Below are positions 6,021-14,305 of a DNA stretch of 29,328 bases, in pieces. The stretch is taken from positions 1 to 29,328 of IMG/VR virus record IMGVR_UViG_3300037587_000131. One strand, written 5' to 3'. This DNA is from a virus. The notes below the pieces were generated by a model that ran no database searches, was not told the DNA's origin, and worked only from the letters and a program-made list of their open reading frames with translations. The position numbers and the translations under genes were made by a program. The stretch's first letter is position 1. Each line of letters starts with the position of its first letter.

Positions 6021-8033
6021 TTATGATGCGGCTGTTGTTGATACCGTAAAGTAGTAGATGACACCATTAATTGACATAGCAATAGACCCTGTTGATGCGG
6101 CGGGCGTTCCAGCGGATACAATACCTAAACCCTCACACCTAAATGATGGTATTGTGTTCCCTGCCGAAAGGTCGTTGCTGCCAAGTCTAATTGTATTTGC
6201 AGCGGCAGCGACATCGGGGTCATTTGTAATAATCAACTGCCCCCCCGTTAGCTGGAAATCCTCGGCAACTGATACTAACTCCGTGCCACCGTCAATCTTG
6301 AATAAATTTGATGTTGTCCCGCCATCGACGATGAAATCAAGGGATGCAATCTTTTCGCGGTTGAAATGTATCTCTTTGTTAAAGCCGCCAACCAATGCAC
6401 AGAACTCATTATAAGAACCGTCTGTAACAGCATACAATCTCAATGCACCATCGTTAAGATTCTCCGTGCTGCTTTCAACAGTTGACGTTATCTTTGAGTA
6501 TGGGACTTTATCTGAACTTGTAGCCTCTTCACCATTGAAAACTAAAGCACCAAGAACATCGCCGCCCGTTGGGGTGCCACTGTTACGGTAGAGGTCAAGA
6601 ACTGGACCTTCAGCTACCCCCGCATCTGTTGATGAAACGGTTAAGACCGTGCCAACACTTGCCGATGTAATAGTGGTTATACCGGCAGCAAGTGTGCTGC
6701 TAAATACTCCAGTAGTGCCATTTACCGCCGCAGGAGTGCCGCCACCAAGGATGCCGTCAAGTGTGCCTGTGAAGCCTGCTGCGACGACTTCAGTTCCTAC
6801 CAATGAGGCTAGTACGTTGGTGCTGTCAGTTACATCTGCCGAGGCTTCAATGTTGGATAGTTTGGTTTCCTCCGCCGTGGTGTATTGGGCCGTGGGAGAT
6901 GTGACTCCGTTGATTGTATCTGTCCAGGTATTAGCCCATCTAACACCCGTAGAACCGAGGCTGTCGGTACTGTCTGTGTCGGATACTATATCGCCCCCAG
7001 AAATCAAGGAAGCTACCGTAGTCGCACCAAATCCCGCAGTCCCCGTAGATACAATACCCCCTGCCTGAAAATCCCAATCGCCACTATCATCACATTCTAC
7101 ACGAGTGTTTCCACTTGACCCTGTAGATACTCTAAAAAAAGCTCCTGCGATATTGCCTGTAAGAAGTAAAACGGACCCTTCGTTACCTGTAGCCTCATTA
7201 CCATACGCTTGTATTTGTGCCCCGCGATTTATCCCAGCACCGCCCCCGCCACGTATACTAACAAATTTATTATCCGCACCGTCAGACGTATCAGATTGCA
7301 ATGCGCCTATACCCGCCGCCCCTGATAAAATAAAGGTAGTTGCAGACGTCATGGCACTGCTAGAACCTACTGTTGTAAATGAAGCAGCTCGCGCAGTATC
7401 CCCGCCTATAATACCGTCAAGATTAGTTGAATTTACATCTGTTGCCGATAACGTGGTAATGGTCGCTGCCGAAAACGCTACCGTATCAGTAGTAGCCAAC
7501 GCCTGGTCGAGCGCACCAAGATACCCCCACTGGGTGGCGGAGATCGTCGTCGCGCCAATGTTAGCGAGTTGCGCAATCTCTGCGATGGTAAACGCCGAGA
7601 GATCCGTAAGTTGGGCGCTGAGAGGCTGTGCCACACCCGTGGTCATAAGAAAATTGGTACCGTCATACATAAATTCGGCAGGACGGGTGGTCAGAAGGTC
7701 ACCCAGGGCAAGCGCCGTTCCATCCGGTCGCTTGGCCGACACCGCCCCAAGAGTGTTGAGGTTGATCGTAGACGGCCCGGTATTAGCGTTAACAGGGAAG
7801 AACGTGACCACCATTCCCTTGGTCAACGTGACCGTCTGGGCCACAGCGACCACATAGGCGTCGGCGGCACCGGTGTCCGTGCCAAAAGACACCCTGCCTT
7901 CATTTTGGAGAATCTCGGCAGGCAACGCGGCCAACCCTGTCTCAACGGCTTCAAACTCCGACTTTACATCCGCGGACCTCGCCGTGGTGTGGGGGGTAAG
8001 AGAATCACCATATACGAAAAAATCGGTACTCAT
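6021..8033 (-). CDS. Tail fibre protein
   Basis: The 670-residue product is rich in T, S, A, G and D with few charged residues, typical of beta-rich fibres. It opens with a virion-attachment-like segment (FVYGDSLTPHTTARSADVKSEFEAVETGLAALP), a pattern common at the N-terminus of podovirus fibres. A strand-rich region follows (TVTLTKGMVVTFFPVNANTG), then many short repeats of the type TTLSATDVNSTNLDGIIGG. At about residue 385 it has TAEETKLSNIEASADVTDSTNV, the fibre-shaft motif seen in many phages. The end (SIAMSINGVIYYFTVST) is a strand pair. There is no S74 self-cleaving chaperone domain. It probably binds the host surface. The ATGA overlap links it to the stabilisation-like protein gene. Confidence 0.85.
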   Translation of the reverse strand: MSTDFFVYGDSLTPHTTARSADVKSEFEAVETGLAALPAEILQNEGRVSFGTDTGAADAYVVAVAQTVTLTKGMVVTFFPVNANTGPSTINLNTLGAVSAKRPDGTALALGDLLTTRPAEFMYDGTNFLMTTGVAQPLSAQLTDLSAFTIAEIAQLANIGATTISATQWGYLGALDQALATTDTVAFSAATITTLSATDVNSTNLDGIIGGDTARAASFTTVGSSSAMTSATTFILSGAAGIGALQSDTSDGADNKFVSIRGGGGAGINRGAQIQAYGNEATGNEGSVLLLTGNIAGAFFRVSTGSSGNTRVECDDSGDWDFQAGGIVSTGTAGFGATTVASLISGGDIVSDTDSTDSLGSTGVRWANTWTDTINGVTSPTAQYTTAEETKLSNIEASADVTDSTNVLASLVGTEVVAAGFTGTLDGILGGGTPAAVNGTTGVFSSTLAAGITTITSASVGTVLTVSSTDAGVAEGPVLDLYRNSGTPTGGDVLGALVFNGEEATSSDKVPYSKITSTVESSTENLNDGALRLYAVTDGSYNEFCALVGGFNKEIHFNREKIASLDFIVDGGTTSNLFKIDGGTELVSVAEDFQLTGGQLIITNDPDVAAAANTIRLGSNDLSAGNTIPSFRCEGLGIVSAGTPAASTGSIAMSINGVIYYFTVSTTAAS

Positions 8034-9715
8034 CGCTGAAGTCCTCTAGGTCTATAGAAGTAAGTGAGCGCCTGTAATGTATGGGGTTCCTCATACGTTG
8101 CACTGGACTGGATAATCAAACTCATATTGAACCCCGTTCCATCAAGATACGCATGGGCGGAACCCACGATTTGATCGTCCCACGAAAACTCGTCCCATAA
8201 CGCTTCTTCCCAGAAACCCCCTCCCCCCGCCACGCTAAATGACTGATTGAACGAACTGGGGGCGTCGGGATCTCCGTAATCGAAAGACTGTTGGAACGAT
8301 AACGCCGTATTGACTTTAGCATCCACCTCAAGAATGGCCCGACTAAATCTCTTGCGACGATGGGGCATACCGATGTTATAGTAGGGCAAGCGGACAAACG
8401 CAGAAACAACCTGCCCATCAAAAGACGTTCCTTTATCCATCTGATAAATAAAACCATCATCGCTCCCAAAGAACAAAATCTCATCGCCGTTGGTGTCTTC
8501 TGTCGAAGAAGATACTCTAACAACCTTACCTAAATCCCAAGAAAAGAACCCGGTCGGCTTCCCCTTGGCTATGCCCATGATAAGAGCGGTGCCATCCGAG
8601 AAAAACATGCGGTACTGATCTTTGGACCTAACCCGCAATGAATCCACCACCTTGGACTTTTGGGCGTCGATAAGAGGCTGCACCAACTCACTCAACGTGG
8701 CGGACTTGAAATCCCCGTAATTAAGCGTCGCCCGCATATCAAGGACGCCCCTGTCATCCAATAATATTGGCCAGCCAATGTCTTGAACAGTCCACTCGAT
8801 CGCCCCTGAATCATCAGAATGTTCATTTAACTGCCAGTCCGCGGAACTCGTCCCGTACAGGATATCCGTTCGATTTCGACTAAAAATCGCCAACGCTTCG
8901 CCCGGTAGGTTCGAGTACCCCACAAGGTCGTCCCCCGTAGATATCTCTGCCGCGCCGGTAACCGCCGACCAACCATACGGATCTCCTATAGATGAGTGTT
9001 GGTTGGACCCTCCGGAAAACTGGTAAAATAAGTGCTTATGGTGGACAAATAGGTGATGAGGTGTGTCCGTCCCCATCCCCGTGGTTATTGGGGTGAATAT
9101 AGTGCCATCAAACTCGAAGCCTTTAGACACCCCATCTACCCCATACATTCTCCGGGTACCGGTGTGGCCTCCGAAATTCTCGGTCCTAAACTCATAGCGA
9201 CCTGCGGGCTGAAGTAGGGTTTGAGTACTAGCCCCTAACGCGGTGGCACTCCCTCCTAAACTATCGGTGATTGTTTCGTTATCTATAAAAGTACCATTGA
9301 CACTCGTAAACCTGATGGCCCCTACGGCGTCATTCCCTCCGAAAGTACCCGTTTGTACCGCGACACGGCTAATAGTGGCCGTAGCCCCTGACGTACTCCC
9401 TGTAAGGGTCACCCCTTCTGTAAATGCGGCAGTACCGGCATCAAATAGCACACAGTCACCCAGGTCCACCTCATGCCACCCATCAGACGTAGACTCGAAC
9501 ATGTGGCAAGACAGGCCTTCAGAGTCGTCCCTAAACGCGTAAGTAACCCCGTTGTAGTGCCATACTCCTCGGATCGAGCCGGACCCCGGGACCGCTTCAA
9601 TTACCGCCCGGGCCTGTTCTATCGCCGCCTGCCCATAAGTGGCATCCAACGCATCCGTTGCCGCCCCAGTAAGACTGGCTGGTGCCGAAGCAACCGCGAT
9701 AGTCTGTACACTCAT
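8030..9715 (-). CDS. C-terminal part of a split stabilisation/tail-hub-type virion protein
   Basis: The 561-residue product begins with TGAATDALDATYGQAAIEQA and AVPGSGSIRGVWHYNGVTYAFRD, which in related phage proteins follows an N-terminal GLDLVTP domain. A TSGA-type domain follows (GSTSGATATISRV, GGNDAVG, GTFIDNETI; about residues 103-148), then a long beta-rich body with DRGVLDMRATLNYGDFKS and a C-terminal YFYRPRG. This architecture resembles the packaged-DNA stabilisation or tail-hub proteins of podoviruses (P22 gp10-like in role; inference). The N-terminal domain is missing here and is encoded separately at 10263-10694, with another gene between. The long open frame argues for a working protein, not decay. 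Confidence 0.75.
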   Translation of the reverse strand: MSVQTIAVASAPASLTGAATDALDATYGQAAIEQARAVIEAVPGSGSIRGVWHYNGVTYAFRDDSEGLSCHMFESTSDGWHEVDLGDCVLFDAGTAAFTEGVTLTGSTSGATATISRVAVQTGTFGGNDAVGAIRFTSVNGTFIDNETITDSLGGSATALGASTQTLLQPAGRYEFRTENFGGHTGTRRMYGVDGVSKGFEFDGTIFTPITTGMGTDTPHHLFVHHKHLFYQFSGGSNQHSSIGDPYGWSAVTGAAEISTGDDLVGYSNLPGEALAIFSRNRTDILYGTSSADWQLNEHSDDSGAIEWTVQDIGWPILLDDRGVLDMRATLNYGDFKSATLSELVQPLIDAQKSKVVDSLRVRSKDQYRMFFSDGTALIMGIAKGKPTGFFSWDLGKVVRVSSSTEDTNGDEILFFGSDDGFIYQMDKGTSFDGQVVSAFVRLPYYNIGMPHRRKRFSRAILEVDAKVNTALSFQQSFDYGDPDAPSSFNQSFSVAGGGGFWEEALWDEFSWDDQIVGSAHAYLDGTGFNMSLIIQSSATYEEPHTLQALTYFYRPRGLQR

Positions 9716-10263
9716 TCGATAAGCCCTCTTGCTGATATGACCATTTGGTTAACCGTCATATTCGTGTTGTCCGTTTGGTTCTCGATAAATACCTCAACAT
9801 AATCATTCGTTGTCAACCTGACATGGTAGTTTAAAGCCAATGCTCCTACATCCGTACTGGTACCTTGCTTACGGGTGATAAGGCTACCGGTGTCCACAGT
9901 GCCGTTCTTGGCCAAATAGAACCCAAAGACTTTATTCGACGACGCCGAGATGACAGATAAAACGGCATTAAGTTCAAAAAACCGGGTGGGTGCGCCAGTG
10001 TATCTCAGCCGGTTATTAGCTGGCATATCCATACCGCGATTGGCGGTAGAGATGACCGTGGTGCCTAATATCTTAACCGCGTTACTTCCATCCATGCTCG
10101 TTGCCGCAATAGACGTCTCAACCGCGGCTGAAATATGCAAACCCCCATAAGAGTCAGCCAAGGAGACCAACATATCCCGTATATCCTGTTCCGATATAGC
10201 CCCCGTCGTATTATCAGCAAGGAGGACGAGAAGTTCTGCAACTGTGCGTTCTGTATCTGCCAT
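9712..10263 (-). CDS. Small fibre-like protein lying between the halves of a split virion gene
   Basis: The 183-residue product begins TVAELLVLLADNTTGAISEQ followed by DIRDMLVSLADSYGGLHI, a start often seen in phage fibre or neck-appendage proteins. The rest is strand-rich (AVKILGTTVIST, MDMPANNRLRYTGAP, RFFELNAVLSVISASSNKVFG, FGFYLAKNGTVDTG, VEVFIENQTDNTNMTV), consistent with a compact jelly-roll or C1q/TNF-like trimeric domain. It starts at a TAATG overlap with the short upstream half (10263-10694) and ends at an ATGA overlap with the large half (8030-9715). It may be a decoration or head-fibre domain. The fold is an inference from sequence pattern only. Confidence 0.75.
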   Translation of the reverse strand: MADTERTVAELLVLLADNTTGAISEQDIRDMLVSLADSYGGLHISAAVETSIAATSMDGSNAVKILGTTVISTANRGMDMPANNRLRYTGAPTRFFELNAVLSVISASSNKVFGFYLAKNGTVDTGSLITRKQGTSTDVGALALNYHVRLTTNDYVEVFIENQTDNTNMTVNQMVISARGLIE

Positions 10264-10694
10264 TAGTTAAATCCTGACGAAAATCCTGATGAAAAAGCGA
10301 TTGGTTGAGAAACGGTGATATTTTCAGCCGCTACAAATGTCCCAGTGTGTTCTCGGATCACAAGGTATCCGGCAGCGTCGTTTCCTACCCATGAGCCACT
10401 GGTCAGTACGATCACTACGACGGTCCCTACTGCCCCGGAAGTAGCCCCTGATACGACCCTACCCAATGTAGGGACCATTACCCCTACGGTGAAATTCAGA
10501 ATCCAGTACGTTTGGCCGGAAGGGCTAGGCAACCCATTAAACCGTTCATACCCTTCAATACGAGCGTACCCTGGTCCTTCAGACGAAGGCTCGTAGTTTT
10601 GTCCCGCAGACATTTTGCCCGGTGCCATCTTGATCTGAGGTGTTACAAGGTCAAGACCCCCAACCAGATTAAAGGATGTTGTTCTATTTACCAT
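10263..10694 (-). CDS. N-terminal part of a split stabilisation/tail-hub-type virion protein
   Basis: The 143-residue product begins SFNLVGGLDLVTPQIKMAPG and continues with GQNYEPSSEGPGYARIEGYERFNGLPSP, a start I recognise from a large phage virion protein that normally continues for several hundred residues. It then has QTYWILNF and a TSGA-type domain (SGATSGAVGTVV, GNDAAGYLVI, GTFVAAENI) like the one in the protein encoded at 8030-9715. It stops after SSGFSSGFN. The next part of the normal protein is found two genes on. The start follows the adaptor-upstream junction closely (stop and start one base apart from neighbouring genes). Function would need the partner half. Confidence 0.75.
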   Translation of the reverse strand: MVNRTTSFNLVGGLDLVTPQIKMAPGKMSAGQNYEPSSEGPGYARIEGYERFNGLPSPSGQTYWILNFTVGVMVPTLGRVVSGATSGAVGTVVVIVLTSGSWVGNDAAGYLVIREHTGTFVAAENITVSQPIAFSSGFSSGFN

Positions 10695-10695
10695 G

Positions 10696-11391
10696 CTACG
10701 CGGGCCTCACAACAAAATCAGGGTCATGACTTGCGTAAGTTTTCTTGCTCCCCCGCAACTCCGCAGCTTTCAGACGAGGAAGCCAAACCTTTAGGTACTG
10801 ATAATTAGCCGCCGAAATTAACGCTTCGTTTTCATCATACGCGCCATACTTAACGGTCGCCAGTTCAAGCACGATCTGATGGAAACGTACAGGGAGGATC
10901 GATACATCAGTATTGGCGGCCAAGCGTGTCGGAGACACCCAATGCTCCGCTTCGATACTGTACACTGCGTCTGGCGTAGGTATAAGGATGATACTTTCGT
11001 TCTTGTCGATTACGAACTGAGTGGGTTCATTCTCGGTATTAACCGCGTATCGGTCACCTGAGTTTTTCCACTCATGAAAATCCATCTCAGAAAGAGGTCG
11101 GTACTCGGTAGTCTCAGGTTTGAATACGAAACTCTCTGTATCCCATTTACCGACAGTTCCCGCTGAGATAGCGGCGGTAGTGTAGGTACTCGTGGAAGCC
11201 AGAGTATTGAACCTGACGGTGGTACGCAGGAAATCCCAATCTTCAAACATGCACTGGATTTCTCCGTCCGCATCGGCAACGTAGTCCACGAGGCGTTCGT
11301 AGTTCCCGGTCTGATTTGTCACCGTAGTAGGCCCCGACCCTTGGATTCCTATGTCTCTTCGTAACTTCTTTACCATCTCAAGATATGTCAT
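10696..11391 (-). CDS. Head-tail adaptor protein
   Basis: The start at 11391 (MTYLEMVKKLRRDIG) is chosen for its ATGA overlap with the upstream fusion gene. The 231-residue product has an N-terminal helical region with LRRDIGIQGSGP and YVADADGEIQCMFEDWDFL, then TVRFNTLASTSTYT, strand pairs (PTQFVIDKNESIILIPTP) and a C-terminal helical region ending RGSKKTYASHDPDFVV. The W-x-F-L-R motif followed by a beta domain and a tyrosine-rich C-terminal helix is typical of phage adaptor proteins (role like P22 gp4) that sit below the portal. The gene order, capsid then adaptor then stabilisation protein, supports this. Confidence 0.75.
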   Translation of the reverse strand: MTYLEMVKKLRRDIGIQGSGPTTVTNQTGNYERLVDYVADADGEIQCMFEDWDFLRTTVRFNTLASTSTYTTAAISAGTVGKWDTESFVFKPETTEYRPLSEMDFHEWKNSGDRYAVNTENEPTQFVIDKNESIILIPTPDAVYSIEAEHWVSPTRLAANTDVSILPVRFHQIVLELATVKYGAYDENEALISAANYQYLKVWLPRLKAAELRGSKKTYASHDPDFVVRPA

Positions 11392-12932
11392 GCTGCGATC
11401 TCCAGCCCCATAATGCTTTGGCAAATGGCGTTATATACGTCAATAGGGTCAATCATCGCAGCACACCTGGCCGCAGACGTGACCTTATCTTGTTTACAAT
11501 GCTCCCACCCGTAGTGCAGGAGGTGGCAAGGGTAACACGGTGTAAACTCAGGCGTGAGAATCCGGGTGTTCTTCCAATACTTCGTTAGGTTCTCAGGGGA
11601 CGAATGAGAAAGCATGACCACCTTCGGCATGTCGAGCCCAGACACCGCGTTAAGAACCCCGGTTTCAGGGCCTACCACGCAGTCGGCCAACTCAGCAAAT
11701 GCCAATGCCTGTCTTATCGACCACTCTCCTGATCGACAAATAACCCTATCGTCCTCTTCAAACCCAACTTCCAGTATCTTACATGCCTCGTCTCCGACCA
11801 ACACCACACGGACATCAGTCATGTTCTGTCTGATAGTGGCGATAACCCTGTCCTGATGGGGATAAAATTTATGTACAGAAGATCCGGCCAGACACCAAAG
11901 AACCGTTTTACCAAACTTCTTTTTCTGTTTAGCCGCCCACTTCTTTTCCGAAGGGGACGCGAAGAACCGAGGTGCCGGAGGTGTACTTTCGACACCAGCG
12001 ATCGCATGAGTAAATTCCATGTAGTTACGATCGAGCAGAAAATGTCGTTTATCATGGGGCCATGTGTGCGCTTTTGACCCGGGGCGGGCGAGAAGGGTAT
12101 CCTCTACGCTCTCAGATAAGTTTATTACCTTGGCGTACCTTTCCGCCAGTACGGGCCAGAAATTAACAAGTTCGTCGTTAGGGACTTGGTCCTTGTCCTG
12201 TATAAGCGCACCAGACAGGTGAGGATCGTGCTTAACCACATCAAACCCTGCGGGGGTCGTGTTGATATGCACCTCGAAGCCCTGGGCCTCCAGCGCCGGG
12301 AAAACGCTACTGGCTTGCACCATATCACCAAACCCGCCGTAGCGGGTCACCAATGCAACAGGTTTCCCCGTCTTGCTTTCCCAAGGGGCCTTACGATCTC
12401 CAGCTTTATCGTCATGAGATCGTTTACGAAACACCTGATAAAACGAATACTCGGTTCCTTCAGAACGGACCTCGTCTTCAAGGATATCCCATTCTTTAGC
12501 ACCAATCTCAGTCATCACATCAATAATGTTCTGCGGGTTCAGGTTTCGCAGATGAGCAGGGTTGCACCCTTGCTCCCCGATTTTTGGGTAATGGTCCTCG
12601 TGCGGAAGGTATAGTACCAGATGCCCGCCGGGACGAATAACCCGCCACCACTCCCGCAAGAGAGGCAACGTGTCTTTCTCCGAAAAATCCTCAACGGCAT
12701 GACTCGAAAACACCCAATCTACGCTACCATTCGCGAACAACGGGAGCTTGCGTATGTCGCTCGACACTGCCGCCCCCTTGTCTGACCGATACCGGTCGAT
12801 ACCAATGGCATGTGGCCATATACGTTCGGGACCACAACCGATATCAAGCCCAGTCCCTCTGGTGTAGGGTATTGTCAGGTATTTAACCTTTTGGGCTTCA
12901 TAACCGCAGGATGTTTCGATACTCCAAGTCAT
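11388..12932 (-). CDS. Fusion of SAM-dependent methyltransferase and GT9-like glycosyltransferase
   Basis: The 514-residue product has two enzyme-like halves. Residues 1-170 form a class I methyltransferase of the type-11 kind: motif I GLDIGCGP (about 28-35), an acidic motif II region (AIGIDRY), VDWVFSSHAVEDF and a late WRVIRPGGHLVLYLPHED. From about residue 190 it resembles GT9 (ADP-heptose:LPS heptosyltransferase-like) enzymes: LVTRYGGFGDMVQASSVFPAL at the start, then WCLAGSSVHKFYP, and VVGPETGVLNAVSGLDMPKV near the end, as in the GT9 donor-binding region. It is unusual within a capsid operon, with ATGA overlaps on both sides. It may modify virion proteins or host surface glycans; the substrate is unknown. 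Confidence 0.85.
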   Translation of the reverse strand: MTWSIETSCGYEAQKVKYLTIPYTRGTGLDIGCGPERIWPHAIGIDRYRSDKGAAVSSDIRKLPLFANGSVDWVFSSHAVEDFSEKDTLPLLREWWRVIRPGGHLVLYLPHEDHYPKIGEQGCNPAHLRNLNPQNIIDVMTEIGAKEWDILEDEVRSEGTEYSFYQVFRKRSHDDKAGDRKAPWESKTGKPVALVTRYGGFGDMVQASSVFPALEAQGFEVHINTTPAGFDVVKHDPHLSGALIQDKDQVPNDELVNFWPVLAERYAKVINLSESVEDTLLARPGSKAHTWPHDKRHFLLDRNYMEFTHAIAGVESTPPAPRFFASPSEKKWAAKQKKKFGKTVLWCLAGSSVHKFYPHQDRVIATIRQNMTDVRVVLVGDEACKILEVGFEEDDRVICRSGEWSIRQALAFAELADCVVGPETGVLNAVSGLDMPKVVMLSHSSPENLTKYWKNTRILTPEFTPCYPCHLLHYGWEHCKQDKVTSAARCAAMIDPIDVYNAICQSIMGLEIAA

Positions 12933-13387
12933 GTCGTTTGATTTCCCTTGATCTTTTTAATAATGGAGTCCGCGGTGTCCTTGCGAACAACTTTTCCACC
13001 CAGGTTTTTGAGCATACTACGAAGTTCCTGCAAAGGTAGAAACGCGAGGTTCACCCCTCCTACCTGGGTGGGCACCATTTTCTTCGCCTCATCCTCCGTG
13101 ATGTTATCCGCGAGAAGATACCCGTCAGTACCGTACACGTCATACTTACCGTTGCCACTGTGGGCATACCGGACAGCTTGTATAGCCGGTTTGGGCTCAG
13201 GTCCCGGTGGGGCAGGGGGCGGGGCGTTCTCATTCTTGATGAGAGCCTTTGCCGCCGTGATATCTTTGGCGACCTTGGAAATACAATCATCGTTCAGGTC
13301 GAAGTCCAGACCATGCTGCGTGAATTTAGCACCGTTGCCTGCACGTCCGCAGACGACACCAAAAGTTTTGGTTCGATCGAGTTTCAT
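12929..13387 (-). CDS. Virion-region protein with SAP/HeH-like C-terminus
   Basis: The 152-residue product has an N-terminal part of mixed strands and helix (FTQHGLDFDLNDDCISKVAKD), a proline-rich linker (APPPAPPGPEPKP, about residues 55-67), a short strand region YDVYGTDGYLLADNITEDEAKKMV, and a C-terminal LPLQELRSMLKNLGGKVVRK followed by DTADSIIKKIKG. The last part resembles helix-extended-helix or SAP-like modules, which often bind DNA or act in phage small capsid proteins. Function is unknown. The start lies right after the stop of the small upstream gene; the stop overlaps the fusion-gene start (ATGA). Confidence 0.7.
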   Translation of the reverse strand: MKLDRTKTFGVVCGRAGNGAKFTQHGLDFDLNDDCISKVAKDITAAKALIKNENAPPPAPPGPEPKPAIQAVRYAHSGNGKYDVYGTDGYLLADNITEDEAKKMVPTQVGGVNLAFLPLQELRSMLKNLGGKVVRKDTADSIIKKIKGNQTT

Positions 13388-13597
13388 TTATCGAGTCCTT
13401 TCGATGTCGAGGTTTTCGCTTTCAGCGTCCATCCCGTCCCACATATCCATGTTGGAGATTTCGGAAGGCTGATGGTGGACCATTTCGGAACAGGTAAAAC
13501 CGTCTTGGAGGGGATCGTTGCTCGTCTGCCGATCGGCCCGCATCTGTTCCTTGTAAGGAAGTTCGTAGTGGGTTTGGTACATTAACTTACGTGCCAT
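13388..13597 (-). CDS. Small hydrophilic virion-region protein
   Basis: The start at 13597 (MARKLMYQTHYELPYKEQ) is selected because a perfect AGGAGG ribosome site lies six bases upstream. The 69-residue product is hydrophilic, with many M, D and E residues (SNMDMWDGMDAESEN) and no visible domain. No family is recognised. The strong ribosome site suggests high expression, as for the two small genes before it, which could fit a minor structural or decoration role. Confidence 0.65.
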   Translation of the reverse strand: MARKLMYQTHYELPYKEQMRADRQTSNDPLQDGFTCSEMVHHQPSEISNMDMWDGMDAESENLDIERTR

Positions 13598-13616
13598 AGT
13601 ATCCTCCTGTAAAGAG

Positions 13617-13638
13617 GGGTGGGCCCGGAGACCCACCC
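13617..13638 (-). terminator. GC-rich hairpin between small virion genes, possible attenuator
   Basis: GGGTGGG and CCCACCC form a seven-pair stem with an eight-base loop in the gap between the stop at 13649 and the start at 13597. On the minus strand it is followed by CTCTTT, a weak U-tract. It lies after the capsid gene and its small followers, so it could lower transcription into the tail genes while protecting the capsid message. Confidence 0.45.
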
Positions 13639-13648
13639 GCATCTTCGA

Positions 13649-13906
13649 TTAACAAACTGTAAACGACTTTCCAGCCTTTTTCACTTTGTACTCGGGTTCG
13701 GAACCACCATTGGGCATATGATCCCCAATAGCGTCCCCTTTGGCGTAGTTACCCATACCAGAACGCTGAGAGAGGCCCATAGAAAGGTCTCCTCCCCCGG
13801 ACTTGGCAGCGGCATCTTTACCACTTTGAGACATAGACTTACTATCGCCTTTGCCCCCGGAATTTTTCATTCCGTAATCAGAGTCGTATCCCATATCTTT
13901 TGGCAT
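13649..13906 (-). CDS. Small glycine/serine/lysine-rich protein
   Basis: The 85-residue product is low in complexity: glycine, serine, lysine, aspartate and methionine dominate (SGGKGDSKSMSQSGKDAAAK, MGLSQRSGMGNYAKGDAIGD). It ends with KKAGKSFTVC, a single C-terminal cysteine. A GGAGG ribosome site lies seven bases before the start, and the coding frame is clear. No family is recognised; the composition is that of a disordered protein. Its place two genes after the major capsid gene makes a virion-associated role plausible. Confidence 0.65.
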   Translation of the reverse strand: MPKDMGYDSDYGMKNSGGKGDSKSMSQSGKDAAAKSGGGDLSMGLSQRSGMGNYAKGDAIGDHMPNGGSEPEYKVKKAGKSFTVC

Positions 13907-13918
13907 ATGAACCTCCTT

Positions 13919-14293
13919 TTAGCTTTGTACGGAGTCGGCTTCGACTTCGTACTCGTAAACGACGGTGGCCTTGCCGACAACATCCGTAAGAGATTTGACG
14001 GAAATCTGTCCCAAAGCCGCTACAGCACTATCCAAAGCCCCTGAAGAGGCGCCAGACAGCGCAGCCGATGTACCGAGAGAAATCGTACCGATGGACGTGG
14101 TGCCATTGAAGACATCAAACCCATGAGCGGCAGAAGTTCCCGCAGTGGTAACTACGGCATGTGCCTTTTTCAACTTCATCTTCTGGAAGTTGGAAAACTT
14201 GGCGTACTCCGTAGTAGCTCCACCACCGGCCTCTCCTTGGCCGATAGCTTCGCGCCGAACGATAGTGTTCGGATGATCGTAACGTGTACCCAT
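13919..14293 (-). CDS. Small virion-region protein downstream of the capsid gene
   Basis: The 124-residue product has a charged N-terminal stretch (RYDHPNTIVRREAIGQGE), then a beta-rich domain (KMKLKKAHAVVTTAGTSAAHGFDVFNG, TSIGTISLGTSAALSGASSG, ATVVYEYEVEAD). It has a strong GGAGG ribosome site and no signal peptide. No named family is recognised. Proteins of this size and composition right after the major capsid gene are often decoration or minor head proteins; this is inference from context. Confidence 0.7.
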   Translation of the reverse strand: MGTRYDHPNTIVRREAIGQGEAGGGATTEYAKFSNFQKMKLKKAHAVVTTAGTSAAHGFDVFNGTTSIGTISLGTSAALSGASSGALDSAVAALGQISVKSLTDVVGKATVVYEYEVEADSVQS

Positions 14294-14305
14294 AACCTGG
14301 CCTCC

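Noticed and set aside
7105-7857. 250-residue plus-strand frame opposite the fibre gene
   Set aside because: It is the mirror of a Thr/Ala/Ser/Gly-rich fibre gene and is proline/valine-rich with no domain; the minus-strand gene has fibre motifs and coupling to neighbours.
10263-10694. Decayed gene remnant
   Set aside because: It keeps a full frame, clear family pattern and coupling on both sides; a split working gene is more likely than decay.
12948-13472. 174-residue plus-strand frame with hydrophobic segments
   Set aside because: It lies fully opposite coupled minus-strand genes and crosses their borders; no family pattern.
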